Both the position numbers and the translations under genes were made by a program. Positions 53,940 to 62,854 of a stretch of DNA of 64,000 nt are shown one piece after another. The stretch's first letter is position 1; each line of letters starts with the position of its first letter. Origin of the DNA: Filimonas sp. Its GTDB lineage: Bacteria; Bacteroidota; Bacteroidia; Chitinophagales; Chitinophagaceae. The notes beneath the pieces were generated by a model. That model did no database searches, was not told the DNA's origin, and saw only the letters and a list, made by a program, of their open reading frames with translations. The DNA lies in assembly GCA_017306865.1 (NCBI GenBank), contig JAFKHH010000024.1, forward strand, positions 1 through 64,000. Reading direction: 5' to 3'.

Positions 53940-54407
53940 TTATTTGCAAGGCGTTTCTTTTAACTGGATGCTATTGTTGTATTGCAAAGAATCAATGTTG
54001 CTGAAAATTGCACTGTCTTTGCTTGTGTAAATGTTTCCATAACCTTCTTCCAGTGTAGTGCCATTCTTCCTGAACGCCACTTGTCTTACAGACTGTTTGC
54101 CTTCGGCAAAAAAAGTATAGTAACCAACCAGTACAGGCCCTTTCATGTCTCCGGTAAACGTTCCCTTGTTAGCATCTTTTCCATCCAGTTTATAAGTCAG
54201 CATGCCACTTACAACGTTGCCTAGGTAAACAGCTCTCATAGTTACGGTATCTTTTCCTTTGATGTATTCGTAACACTTGTTTACAGGTACAGTGTCCAGT
54301 GCATTCGTTGCTGTAGAGTCATTGATTCCATTGTTTTTAGCCTGCTGTGAATTACATGCAATCAATGTGGAAAGAGCTGCTGCAATAGAAAGTATAGAAA
54401 GGCGCAT
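53940..54407 (-). CDS. Small lipoprotein of unknown function
   Basis: The 155-residue protein has a signal peptide with lipobox (STLIAC, Cys18). After a Ser/Thr/Asn linker, the sequence CYEYIKGKDTVTMRAVYLGNVVSGMLTYKLDGKDANKGTFTGDMKG has the repeated turn-strand rhythm of small beta-barrel-like lipoproteins seen beside metabolic genes in Bacteroidota. It ends with LKETPCK. No function is recognised. It converges with the TauE operon. Confidence 0.72.
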   Translation of the reverse strand: MRLSILSIAAALSTLIACNSQQAKNNGINDSTATNALDTVPVNKCYEYIKGKDTVTMRAVYLGNVVSGMLTYKLDGKDANKGTFTGDMKGPVLVGYYTFFAEGKQSVRQVAFRKNGTTLEEGYGNIYTSKDSAIFSNIDSLQYNNSIQLKETPCK

Positions 54408-54784
54408 AGTCTGGTAATTTTTGCTAAAGCTAATACAATTACCGCGCCTAAAGAGAGGTAATCGTGAATGGGCCTCTGTGTTCTCTGCGTGCCCTTCGCG
54501 TCCTTTGTGATACTTCGCAGCTAAGGAATGAAGCGAAGCATTTTAACACATAGAAAGCATAGGAACAAAGGCACATAGAATTTGGCTACAAGTGTATGAG
54601 TAAAGGCTGAACTGTTTTAGCTAAGGGAGCATAGAACACATAGGGAAGCCGCTTTGCGACTTTAAAACTTTTTTGTGGACTCTACGTATCCGGTAGTGCG
54701 AGGAGCGCAGAGGGTACGCAAAGTCCACAAAATGAAGCTTGAGTTGTCGGTAGCCCATTCGCGACTGCCGATTACCGATTCACG
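54408..54784. repeat. Gene-free gap with repeat tracts
   Basis: No gene is seen. It begins after the lipoprotein start with AATCGTGAATGGGCC, continues with CTGTGTTCTCTGCG and CGCGTCCTTTGTGATACTTCG words, CACATAGAAAGC words, and a pair of inverted 11-bp arms TTTTGTGGACT/AGTCCACAAAA (54671-54681 and 54722-54732). It ends in a CCGATTACCGATTCACG block. Confidence 0.75.
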
Positions 54785-55552
54785 TTAAATATTCATACCG
54801 CCGGATACTTCTATACGCTGCGCGTTGATCCATTTGGCTTCCGGCGTACACAAGAATGCTACTACACCGCCAATATCTTCTGCGTATGCAATGCGAGGGA
54901 TTGCAGTTACCGCTTTAATGTGTTCCTGCATTTCGGCGTTGTCGCGTAATCTGCCGCCGCCAAAGTCTGTAGCGATTGCACCCGGAGCCACTGTATTTAC
55001 ATTTATACCACGTATGCCCAGTTCTTTTGCCAGGTATCTTGTCAGCACTTCAATGCCGCCTTTCATAGCGCCATAAGCACCATATCCCGGAAGGCTGAAG
55101 CGGGCAAGGCCGGAAGACAGGTTTACAATGCCTCCATCATCATTCAGGAATGGCAATGCTTTTTGGGTAAGAAAGAAAACACCCTTTAAATGAATGTTCA
55201 TCAATTCGTCAAACTGCTCTTCTGTGGTTGTAGCGAAAGAAGTAGTAGGTAAGCCTATGCCTGCGTTATTGATCAGGAAGTCGATCTTGTCCGTGTTGAA
55301 TGTTTCCTGCAATACTTTTTTCAATGAAGTAAAAAATCCGTCAAAGCTTTTTACGTCGCCCACATTCAGTTGTAAGGCTGCTGCTTTTTGCCCGGACTGT
55401 TCTATAGCTGCAACCACTTCCAGTGCATCGTCTTTTCTGCTGTGATAAGTAAGTACTACATCAATGCCTTTTTTAGCAATGCTTAATGCCATGTCTTTGC
55501 CTAACCCACGGCTGCCGCCGGTAACCAGTGCTATCTTTTTTGTTTGTGTCAT
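54785..55552 (-). CDS. Short-chain dehydrogenase/reductase
   Basis: The 255-residue classical SDR has the NAD(P)-binding TGGSRGLG (about 11-18), NNAG (about 94-97), the catalytic Ser in VNLSSG, the Y-x-x-x-K pair in YGAYGAMKGG, and the C-terminal SGGMNI typical of FabG-like enzymes. An Arg after the Gly motif and YHSRKDD at strand 2 suggest NADPH. It reduces or oxidises an unknown alcohol/ketone in the cytoplasm. The AraC regulator is 138 bases upstream on the same strand and may control it. Confidence 0.93.
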   Translation of the reverse strand: MTQTKKIALVTGGSRGLGKDMALSIAKKGIDVVLTYHSRKDDALEVVAAIEQSGQKAAALQLNVGDVKSFDGFFTSLKKVLQETFNTDKIDFLINNAGIGLPTTSFATTTEEQFDELMNIHLKGVFFLTQKALPFLNDDGGIVNLSSGLARFSLPGYGAYGAMKGGIEVLTRYLAKELGIRGINVNTVAPGAIATDFGGGRLRDNAEMQEHIKAVTAIPRIAYAEDIGGVVAFLCTPEAKWINAQRIEVSGGMNI

Positions 55553-55689
55553 ATTGCTTATTTTTTACCATACAAAATTCCACAAAAACAGTGTATCCCT
55601 GATTGCGCATATCAATCCAATGTTTGCAAAATTCAAATATGAAGGATTGTTTAATGCTTTGATGGCCGGGGTGCCGGGTAGTTAAACAA

Positions 55690-56637
55690 TCAGGCGCGGA
55701 ATGCAACAGGCGAGACGGTCGTTTGCTTTCTAAAAAAATTAGAAAAATGTGCTACTTCCTCAAAACCCAGTGTATAGGCTATCTCAGAAACATTCCAGTC
55801 CGTTTGCTTCAGCAATATCTTGGCTTCCTGTAATATACGGTCACTGATCAGTTTCGACGTTGTCTTGCCAAGGCTTTCTTTTAATACCTTGTTCAGATGA
55901 TTTACATGCACAGACAATCGCTCTGCATAGTCTTTGGCAGTACGCAGGTTAATCCTTTGTGCAGGTGATTCTATAGGAAATTGTCTTTCCAGTAATTCTA
56001 CAAATAAAGAGGCTACACGGGCGGAGGCGTTGTGCGAATTGTACAGACTGGCGGCAGGCTGTAATTTTTGACCATAGTGGATCAGTTCCAATACATAATT
56101 GCGGATCAGGTCATACTTATATATGTAGTCTGAAGCCAGCTCCCGCTGCATCTTTTTAAAAATGTATTCTATGTCAGCTATGTCTCCTTGTTGCAATTCA
56201 AATATGGGATAACCGCCTGAACGGAAAATAGGCAGGTCATCCAGCACTACGCCGCTTTTTGAATGAAGTAAAAAGTTGTCTGTGAATATGCAGAAATACC
56301 CTGACTGGTGCATATCTAGCGGCAGGTAATTGTATGGGATCTTCGGCGTAGCAAACAGCAGTGCATGTTTTTTTATCTCTATTGTCTTGTCTGCATATTC
56401 TGCCCGGTTATGCCCGTTGATGAGGCTGATCTTATAGTATGCACGCCTGTTGTAAGGCATGGTCACTTTTCCTGCCTCACGCATTTTACGGAACAATTCT
56501 TCCGCGTCAAATACATTGAAATGACCCACTTCTTTAGAAATACCAGCCGGTAACAAAGTATTCAGGTCGCTATTGGTAGAAGACGCAATGTCTTCGTAAA
56601 AATTTTCTACTGATTTCGTTTTCACATTAACTGTCAT
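55690..56637 (-). CDS. AraC-family transcriptional regulator
   Basis: The 315-residue protein has an N-terminal sensor domain (about 20-190) with a cupin-like rhythm (YYKISLINGHNRAEYADKTIEIKKHALLFATPKIPYNY) and a C-terminal AraC double helix-turn-helix (RTAKDYAERLSVHVNHLNKVLKESLGKTTS; NVSEIAYTLGFEEVAHFSNFFRKQTTVSPVAFR). The frame reaches a TTG at 56643, but the ATG two codons later is preferred. It lies just upstream of the SDR gene, which it probably regulates. Confidence 0.92.
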   Translation of the reverse strand: MTVNVKTKSVENFYEDIASSTNSDLNTLLPAGISKEVGHFNVFDAEELFRKMREAGKVTMPYNRRAYYKISLINGHNRAEYADKTIEIKKHALLFATPKIPYNYLPLDMHQSGYFCIFTDNFLLHSKSGVVLDDLPIFRSGGYPIFELQQGDIADIEYIFKKMQRELASDYIYKYDLIRNYVLELIHYGQKLQPAASLYNSHNASARVASLFVELLERQFPIESPAQRINLRTAKDYAERLSVHVNHLNKVLKESLGKTTSKLISDRILQEAKILLKQTDWNVSEIAYTLGFEEVAHFSNFFRKQTTVSPVAFRA

Positions 56638-56818
56638 TTGCAATAATCAAATATACGAAAGGATTGGAAAAGCATCTCTTTGTTCATTTTGCCACCTGTT
56701 GCTTTTTTAACAATACTTCGCTGCAAAGGTGATTTTAGTCACCTTTTATCTGATGCCGGTTATTGAGTTTTGCTTTCATAAACAAATGTTTCATTCAATT
56801 TTATCTAAATCATCAATT

Positions 56819-58237
56819 ATGCAGATTGAACAGATTTATACCGGTTGTCTTGCACAAGGAGCCTACTATATAGAAAGCAATGGAGAGGTGGCAATTATAG
56901 ACCCGTTGCGTGAAACGGAACCGTATATAAAACGTGCGACGAAAGACAATGCGAAGATCAGGTATATATTTGAAACGCATTTTCATGCTGACTTTGTAAG
57001 CGGTCATGTAGACCTTGCAAAGAAGACAGGCGCCACTATTGTGTATGGCCCAACCGCAAAGCCTGCATTTGAGGCACACGTAGCCGCAGATAACGAAGTG
57101 TTTAAGCTAGGCGATCTTACTATCACTGTACTTCACACGCCGGGGCATACCATGGAAAGTAGTTGTTATCTGTTGCATGATGCAACAGGTAAAGCGACTG
57201 CGTTGTTTACTGGCGATACTTTATTCATAGGTGATGTGGGTAGACCGGACCTTGCACAAAAGCTGGTGAGCGAACTGACGCAGGATGTGCTGGCTGGTCA
57301 TTTATATGATTCGTTGCGCAACAAGATCATACCATTAGCGGATGATATTATTGTTTACCCTGCACATGGTGCGGGTTCTGCATGTGGTAAGAACATGAGC
57401 AGAGAGACGACTGATACATTGGGGCATCAAAAACGCGTTAACTATGCGCTTCGCCCAATGTCAAAAGAAACATTCATTAAAGATGTAACAACCGGGCTGA
57501 TGCCGCCGCCGGTTTATTTTCCTCAAAATGTACTGATGAATATTAACGGCTATGAAAGCCTGGATGCGGTGCTGGATAAAGGCTTGCGTCCACTGACGCC
57601 GGAAGCTTTTGAGGCTGCGGCTAACAGTGGTGATATGCTTTTGCTGGATACACGTGATGCAAAAACATTTGCGCGCGGATTTGTACCGGGTTCTGTCAAT
57701 ATTGGCATTAATGGAGGTTTTGCACCATGGGTAGGGGCATTAATTCCTGACATCCGCCAACAGCTACTGATTGTTTGTGAACCGGGTACAGAAGCCGAGG
57801 TGATTACCCGGTTGGCACGTGTTGGATATGACAATACCATTGGTTACCTGCAAGGTGGTTTTGATACATGGGCGACTGCAGGTAAGCCTGTAGACAAAGT
57901 GATGTCTGTAAATGCAACATCTCTGCTGTCGCATTTGCAACAGGAAAAAGACGCTGTGTTGCTGGATGTAAGGAAGGAGAGTGAGTACCGGTCTCAGCAT
58001 GTAGTCGATGCTGAAAATGTACCATTGGATTACATCAATGATCATATAACAGCGGTAAAAAAGGATAAGACATATTATGTGCATTGCGCTGCCGGGTACC
58101 GCTCTATGATCTTTATTTCCATTTTAAAAGCGAGAGGATATAACAACCTGGTAGATGTAAAAGGGGGAATGAATGCCATAAAAGAAAGCAATCTTTTCCG
58201 GGTGACTGATTATGTTTGTCCTATAACGATGTTGTAA
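56819..58237 (+). CDS. Persulfide-dioxygenase-like MBL hydrolase with two rhodanese domains
   Basis: From the ATG at 56819 the protein is 472 residues. The metallo-beta-lactamase domain (about 1-245) has THFHADFVSGH, LHTPGHT, FTGDTLFIGDVGRPDL and VYPAHGAGSACG, the ETHE1-like pattern. Two rhodanese domains follow. The first has Cys in LLIVCEPGTEAEV, and the second has the loop HCAAGYRS. Relatives oxidise glutathione persulfide to sulfite and shuttle sulfane sulfur. The frame extends upstream to 56729 without a family match. A TauE/SafE permease 3 kb away could export the sulfite, but no shared operon exists. Confidence 0.9.
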   Translation: MQIEQIYTGCLAQGAYYIESNGEVAIIDPLRETEPYIKRATKDNAKIRYIFETHFHADFVSGHVDLAKKTGATIVYGPTAKPAFEAHVAADNEVFKLGDLTITVLHTPGHTMESSCYLLHDATGKATALFTGDTLFIGDVGRPDLAQKLVSELTQDVLAGHLYDSLRNKIIPLADDIIVYPAHGAGSACGKNMSRETTDTLGHQKRVNYALRPMSKETFIKDVTTGLMPPPVYFPQNVLMNINGYESLDAVLDKGLRPLTPEAFEAAANSGDMLLLDTRDAKTFARGFVPGSVNIGINGGFAPWVGALIPDIRQQLLIVCEPGTEAEVITRLARVGYDNTIGYLQGGFDTWATAGKPVDKVMSVNATSLLSHLQQEKDAVLLDVRKESEYRSQHVVDAENVPLDYINDHITAVKKDKTYYVHCAAGYRSMIFISILKARGYNNLVDVKGGMNAIKESNLFRVTDYVCPITML

Positions 58238-58258
58238 AATAATAAGACGAATATTGCG

Positions 58259-58296
58259 AAGGATGATGGGTGCATAGCCTGTCATCCTTTTTATTT
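58259..58296 (+). terminator. Terminator of the MBL/rhodanese gene
   Basis: Stem AAGGATGA/TCATCCTT with a 15-base loop is followed by TTTTTATTTT, 21 bases after the stop codon. Confidence 0.85.
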
Positions 58297-58473
58297 TGTT
58301 ATACCCCAATAGGTGCTGTCGCTACTCTGCGGCCCAATTATCTATTGCTACCATTCTAACGAGTCTCCGGCTCTCTTGTGATCGCAAACACGGTAGTAGC
58401 TGGTTCGTGAAGACACGAACCAGGGCGAAGAAAATCGAGGGGTTTCCTGTTTTTAATCTTACGGGGAAACGTG

Positions 58474-58690
58474 CGGCCTCAGAAAAGCTGCGTTAAGAAA
58501 ATTGGCATGAACGCCGGAAAAATCCATTGCTGTTTGAGCCAGGTGTAGCTTATTGTACTTAATCTGTAAGCGGCGAATTCAATGGATTTCGGTGGTCGGG
58601 ACAATTTTTAGCCTGCTTTTCTGGAGCCTTGATCTTTTTGGTTACTTTTTGTATCAAGACAAAAAGTAACACCGTCGGTAGACAAACGAG
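58474..58690. repeat. Nested-hairpin element, copy 2
   Basis: It pairs with 15658-15872 over the full length. Arms CAGAAAAGC/GCTTTTCTG, AAAATTG/CAATTTT and CCGGAAAAATCCATTG/CAATGGATTTCGG nest. The trailing hairpin GTTACTTTTTGT/ACAAAAAGTAAC (58641-58670) is a perfect 12-bp stem with loop ATCAAG. The loop region differs more from copy 1 than the arms do. Confidence 0.8.
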
Positions 58691-59141
58691 CGTTTGCGAT
58701 AGAAAATTTACTAAATCAGGTCGGACAATAATGATATTTTATCGAATTCTTTTGCACGCCGTAGGCATGTAACCTATCAACAAAAGCTTAGGCATACAGC
58801 AGCCTCAAAGCTATGGGGTGACAAGAGGGATATTGTGGCCACAGACATATGCCTGTACCTATTTTTTTGTATCACTCATATTAGATTTTTTTTCTCTTTC
58901 ATGGCGGTTTCCTTTTATCGCTAGTGTCCTGTATGTGTAAAGGACATGGCGTATTATCTAAACTTTGATGTGCGAAATAAAAATGTTTAGCTGCATAAAT
59001 TATCAAATACCCTGTGCTAGCTTGTTTGTGTTACTACATACACGTTGAAAACCTATTAAAAATAAGAACTCCCGATCTTTTGGTTAGCCAAGGGTTGACT
59101 ATTAGAAAGGGGGTTCACCATCTTTTAAAATCACAACAGAT

Positions 59142-60155
59142 ATGAAGAAAGTATTTGTCGTAGGGGTTATTATATTATTGGGTGGTTTTGGTTTTTTCAA
59201 AAATATTTATGCTGATCCGCATATAGGTCAGCAAAATGTAAGAGACAACGAGCTGCCTTCCTGGAGTGATGGCAATACGCGGCAACGCATTCTTGAGTTT
59301 GTACATAACGCCATAATGGAAGGCAATGCCGGCTTTATACCTGAGCAGGACCGTATCGCAGTTTTTGATAATGATGGCACTTTGTGGTCTGAACAACCAT
59401 TATATTTTCAATTTATGTTTGTGCTGGACCGTGTGAAAGAGTTGGCACCTCAACATCCTGACTGGAAGACAAAAGAACCGTTTAAATCTGTTATTGCCGG
59501 TGACCTGAAAACTGCGCTTGCCTCCGGAGAGAAGGGGCTTGCTGCAATGCTAGCTGCTACATCTGCAGGTATGACTACAGATGAATATACACAGTTGGTA
59601 AAAACATGGATAGCTACAGCGGTGCATCCGGTTACCAAGAAGCATTATAATGAAATGATCTTTCAGCCAATGCTTGAATTATTACAGCTATTACGCACCA
59701 ATGGGTTTCAGACGTTTATTGTATCTGGTGGCGAAACTGATTTTATGCGCGCCTGGGCAACTGATGCTTACGGCATACCACCGCAGCAGATAGTTGGCAG
59801 CACCTTAAAAACAAAATTTGAAATAGTGAATGGTAAACCCGTAATAAGACGGCTGCCGCAACTCAACTTTGTAGATGATAAAGCAGGAAAGCCGGTAGGC
59901 ATACAGCAATATATTGGTAAAAAGCCCGTGTTTGCAGCGGGCAATTCAGATGGCGATTATGAAATGCTGCAATGGACTTCTTCTAACACACTTCCTCATC
60001 TTGGTATTATTGTGCATCATACGGATGCTCAACGGGAATTTGCATACGACCGGAAATCTCATATAGGGCAATTAGCCAAAGGGCTGGATAGCGCTGCCCG
60101 GTATGGCTGGCAATTGGTTGATATGAAAAATGATTGGAAAACGATCTATCCATAA
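59142..60155 (+). CDS. Exported HAD-family acid phosphatase
   Basis: The 337-residue protein has a signal-like N-terminus (KKVFVVGVIILLGGFGFF). HAD motifs are D76-N-D78-G-T (VFDNDGTLW), the Ser in FIVSGGETDF, a Lys before motif IV, and GNSDGDYEM with its Asp residues. The helical cap lies between motifs I and II. Such enzymes dephosphorylate small phosphate esters outside the cytoplasm. It has its own upstream region and is followed 101 bases later by the MoxR gene, with which it is probably not functionally linked. Confidence 0.85.
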   Translation: MKKVFVVGVIILLGGFGFFKNIYADPHIGQQNVRDNELPSWSDGNTRQRILEFVHNAIMEGNAGFIPEQDRIAVFDNDGTLWSEQPLYFQFMFVLDRVKELAPQHPDWKTKEPFKSVIAGDLKTALASGEKGLAAMLAATSAGMTTDEYTQLVKTWIATAVHPVTKKHYNEMIFQPMLELLQLLRTNGFQTFIVSGGETDFMRAWATDAYGIPPQQIVGSTLKTKFEIVNGKPVIRRLPQLNFVDDKAGKPVGIQQYIGKKPVFAAGNSDGDYEMLQWTSSNTLPHLGIIVHHTDAQREFAYDRKSHIGQLAKGLDSAARYGWQLVDMKNDWKTIYP

Positions 60156-60256
60156 GCAATTTGATATTTCATATTTGAAATTCGAAAATTGAAATTACTC
60201 CATGTAAAGTGTGCGCTTAACCTATTATTTCAAATCCCAAATCTTAAATCCACACC

Positions 60257-61216
60257 ATGGTACTAGAGCAGATAAAAGAGTTATCTCGCCGTATGGAAGC
60301 ATCCATCATAGGGCAGCAAGATATCATTACAAGAATATTGATCGGGCTGCTGACTGATGGGAATGTTTTGCTGGAGGGATTGCCGGGGCTTGCAAAAACA
60401 CGTGCAGTAAAGAGCCTTGCATATAATCTTGATTGCAAACTCAGTCGCATACAATTTACACCAGACTTGTTGCCGTCCGATATTACGGGAACAGAGATCT
60501 ATCAGCCTCAATCTGACGAAAAATTTGTTTTCCAGCCAGGGCCAATATTCAGTAACCTGATCCTTGCAGATGAGATCAACCGTGCGCCCGCAAAAGTGCA
60601 GGCTGCGTTGCTGGAAGCTATGGAGGAGAGACAGGTGTCTGTTGCCGGAAAAACGCATCAGATGGAGCCGTTGTTTATGGTGCTTGCAACAGAAAACCCA
60701 ATAGAGCAGGAAGGAACATATCCCTTGCCAGAAGCACAATTGGATCGCTTTATTATGAAGATAGAAATAACGTATCCAAAGCAGGAGGATGAAATAAAAA
60801 TAGTCAGGCTGGTAAGAGAGGAAACAAGGGAAGCTACAAAGGGAAAGCCTGATGCTATACCACAGCAGATCATTTTTGATGCACGTAAAGAGATCAGTAA
60901 TGTACAGGTGAAAGAACCGGTAGAGAAATACATGACAGACCTTATAGCCGCCACGCGATACCCGGATCAATTTAGTAAAGCGTTGCAGAAATGGATTAGC
61001 TACGGTGCAAGCCCGCGCGGTACAATAGCGTTGGATAAATGCGCGCGGGTAGTGGCATGGTTGGATGCCCGTGATTATGTAACGCCGGATGATATACGCT
61101 TTATTATACACGACGTACTGCGCCATCGGCTTATTCTCAGTTATGAAGCCAATGCGGATGGTGTAAATGCGAATAATGTGATAGACGAAATACTGAAAAT
61201 AGTTTCGGTGAGCTAG
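60257..61216 (+). CDS. MoxR-family AAA+ ATPase
   Basis: In the 319-residue protein, Walker A is GLPGLAKT (residues 41-48), Walker B is LILADEIN (D105/E106), sensor 1 is in LATENPIEQEGTYPLPEAQLDRF, and there is a C-terminal helical lid with ASPRGTIALDKCARVVAW. MoxR ATPases act as chaperones that activate or assemble von Willebrand-domain protein complexes. The DUF58, DUF4381 and VWA genes that follow are the usual partners (Bat-type aerotolerance operon of Bacteroidota). A 185-base gap with palindromes separates it from DUF58. Confidence 0.94.
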   Translation: MVLEQIKELSRRMEASIIGQQDIITRILIGLLTDGNVLLEGLPGLAKTRAVKSLAYNLDCKLSRIQFTPDLLPSDITGTEIYQPQSDEKFVFQPGPIFSNLILADEINRAPAKVQAALLEAMEERQVSVAGKTHQMEPLFMVLATENPIEQEGTYPLPEAQLDRFIMKIEITYPKQEDEIKIVRLVREETREATKGKPDAIPQQIIFDARKEISNVQVKEPVEKYMTDLIAATRYPDQFSKALQKWISYGASPRGTIALDKCARVVAWLDARDYVTPDDIRFIIHDVLRHRLILSYEANADGVNANNVIDEILKIVSVS

Positions 61217-61230
61217 GGACGGGAGGCTAT

Positions 61231-61390
61231 GATCGTGAATCGTCAAACGGGAATCGTGAAATAATAAGACCTATAAGGTTTCAAAAACCTTATAGGTCTG
61301 AGCTGACTTTAAAGATCACTGGGCAGCAAAGAGGCGTGAGTTGAGTTGTGAGTAAGCCCATTCACGATTGCCGGCTCACGATTCACGAAT
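61231..61390. repeat. MITE-like inverted-repeat element inside the moxR operon
   Basis: The left end ATCGTGAATCGTCAAACGGG and the right end (61361-61390, TTCACGATTGCCGGCTCACG then ATTCACGAAT) are imperfect inverses. At its left centre is a perfect 15-bp hairpin, AGACCTATAAGGTTT/AAACCTTATAGGTCT with loop CAA (61267-61299). A relative lies at 20168-20280. Confidence 0.75.
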
Positions 61391-61401
61391 AACACAAATA
61401 C

Positions 61402-62349
61402 ATGTTCAACAAACAAACACATAACGATCCTCCTGAAGTGGTGACCAGTCTGCATGATCTGATGGAATATGAATACCTGGTTCAATCACATCAGTTGTTG
61501 CCGGATCATCCTGTATATTCCATTTTAGCCGGGCGACATGCTTCTAAGTTGCGCGGGCGGGGCCTTGATTTTGAAGAAGTGCGGCAATATGTAGCGGGCG
61601 ATGATATTCGCAATATCGATTGGCGTGTAACGGCAAGAGTTGGTAAGACGCATTCTAAAGTTTTTACGGAAGAAAAAGAACGTCCTTTCTTTCTTATTCT
61701 TGACCAGGGCAGCAGCATGTTTTTTGGTTCGCAACGGTTTGTAAAATCTGTTACTGCAGCGCATGCTGCTGCGTTAAGTGCATTTTATACTATAAAGAGG
61801 GGCGACCGTTTTGGTGGCATTATTTACAATGAAGACGGCTTTGACTACATAGTGCCTAAAAGAAGTAAGAAGCTGGTGCAGCATTTTTTGCAATGTGTAG
61901 TAAACAGGAACGAAACGTTACCATCACGTACCACTATAAGGCCCGGAACAAGCTTGCTGAATGATATGTTGCGTAGAGCGCAATCACTTGTTACGCATGA
62001 TTACGTGGTGGCGGTTATCAGTGATTTTTCTTCTATCGATGATGAAACGCGCAAACACCTGCGTAGCATAAGTTATCACAATGATGTAATGCTGGTACAT
62101 ATAGAAGACAAGCTGGACGATGCTTTGCCAGATGGCAGGTTGGTGTTGAGTGATGGGAGAAGACAAATTGCCTGGCAAAATACGCGGCATAACTGGGGGC
62201 AGAAATATACCATCGCTTACAGGAACTGGAAAACTGAATTTGTAAACGAATTCAGGCGTTACCGTATTCCTGTACTTTTTTTTAATACAACAGATACAGT
62301 AGAGGACCAGGTAATGAGGGGTATGGGAAGATTATTTAAAAACAAATAA
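61402..62349 (+). CDS. DUF58 domain protein of the MoxR operon
   Basis: The 315-residue protein has the DUF58 signature LRGRGLDFEEVRQYVAGDDIRNIDWRVTARVGKTHSKVFTEE at about residues 49-91. A von Willebrand A-like fold follows (FFLILDQGSSMFFGS with a D-x-G-S-S MIDAS variant, then VVAVISDFSSIDD). There is no membrane segment. DUF58 proteins accompany MoxR ATPases, and their precise role is unsettled. It ends two bases before the DUF4381-like gene, so the operon continues. Confidence 0.93.
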   Translation: MFNKQTHNDPPEVVTSLHDLMEYEYLVQSHQLLPDHPVYSILAGRHASKLRGRGLDFEEVRQYVAGDDIRNIDWRVTARVGKTHSKVFTEEKERPFFLILDQGSSMFFGSQRFVKSVTAAHAAALSAFYTIKRGDRFGGIIYNEDGFDYIVPKRSKKLVQHFLQCVVNRNETLPSRTTIRPGTSLLNDMLRRAQSLVTHDYVVAVISDFSSIDDETRKHLRSISYHNDVMLVHIEDKLDDALPDGRLVLSDGRRQIAWQNTRHNWGQKYTIAYRNWKTEFVNEFRRYRIPVLFFNTTDTVEDQVMRGMGRLFKNK

Positions 62350-62351
62350 GA

Positions 62352-62840
62352 ATGGACGAACAGTATGGACAATTGATAGAGCCAACGCCCGTGAAATTTA
62401 GTTTTGGCGCGCCAGGATGGTACGTGCTGGGCGTGCTGTTTTTGCTCGTGCTGGTTTGTGTTGCGTGGTTGCTGTACCGGTATTATAAACGGAATAAATA
62501 CCGCGCGGAGGCTGTGAAACAATTGCAGGCCTTGCAGTCACAATGTGTTGCGTCAGGTGCGCAGGCGCAACTTGTTTACGAAGTTAATATGTTGCTGAAG
62601 CGTGTAGTTATGGCGCGGTATCACAGGCATGCTACCGCAGGTGTAAGAGGTAATGTGTGGATCGCTTATTTAAACCAAACTGCCAATGAACAACTTTTTG
62701 ATGAGGCAGATGCAGAATTGTTGACGGATCATATTTATGCTACACATGCAGTTGTCCCGGCGGAAAAAGCGGATGATTTTGCAGAAAAAGCAAAACGCTG
62801 GATGAAAACACATAGAAGGAAAATAGCTGAACTGTCTTAA
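62352..62840 (+). CDS. DUF4381-like single-helix membrane protein
   Basis: The 162-residue protein has a short N-terminal segment (LIEPTPVKFSFGAPGWYVLG), one strong membrane helix (about residues 26-45) and a helical cytoplasmic domain rich in charged residues. This is the layout of DUF4381 proteins in MoxR/Bat operons. It lies between DUF58 (two bases) and the VWA gene (14 bases). A structural role in an inner-membrane complex with the VWA proteins is family-based inference. Confidence 0.82.
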   Translation: MDEQYGQLIEPTPVKFSFGAPGWYVLGVLFLLVLVCVAWLLYRYYKRNKYRAEAVKQLQALQSQCVASGAQAQLVYEVNMLLKRVVMARYHRHATAGVRGNVWIAYLNQTANEQLFDEADAELLTDHIYATHAVVPAEKADDFAEKAKRWMKTHRRKIAELS

Positions 62841-62854
62841 GACTGAATTACAAC

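Larger units (their letters stand above)
58238..59141. repeat. 900-bp gene-free gap with repeat elements
   Basis: No gene is seen. In order there is a terminator (58259-58296), an inverted copy of part of the 47.5-kb palindrome block (about 58348-58425), the nested-hairpin element (58474-58690), a CACGCCGTAGGCATGTAACC word (about 58756-58775) also akin to that block, and about 350 AT-rich bases leading to the acid phosphatase gene. Confidence 0.75.

Noticed and set aside
58690-59141. Search for a tRNA or small RNA gene in the AT-rich gap
   Set aside because: No cloverleaf or known RNA motif could be seen by eye. Only repeat remnants and AT-rich sequence are present.
60281-61246. Long minus-strand open frame (321 codons) opposite moxR
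   Set aside because: It is antisense to a well-supported MoxR gene and has an implausible composition (many His, Cys, Tyr and Arg residues).
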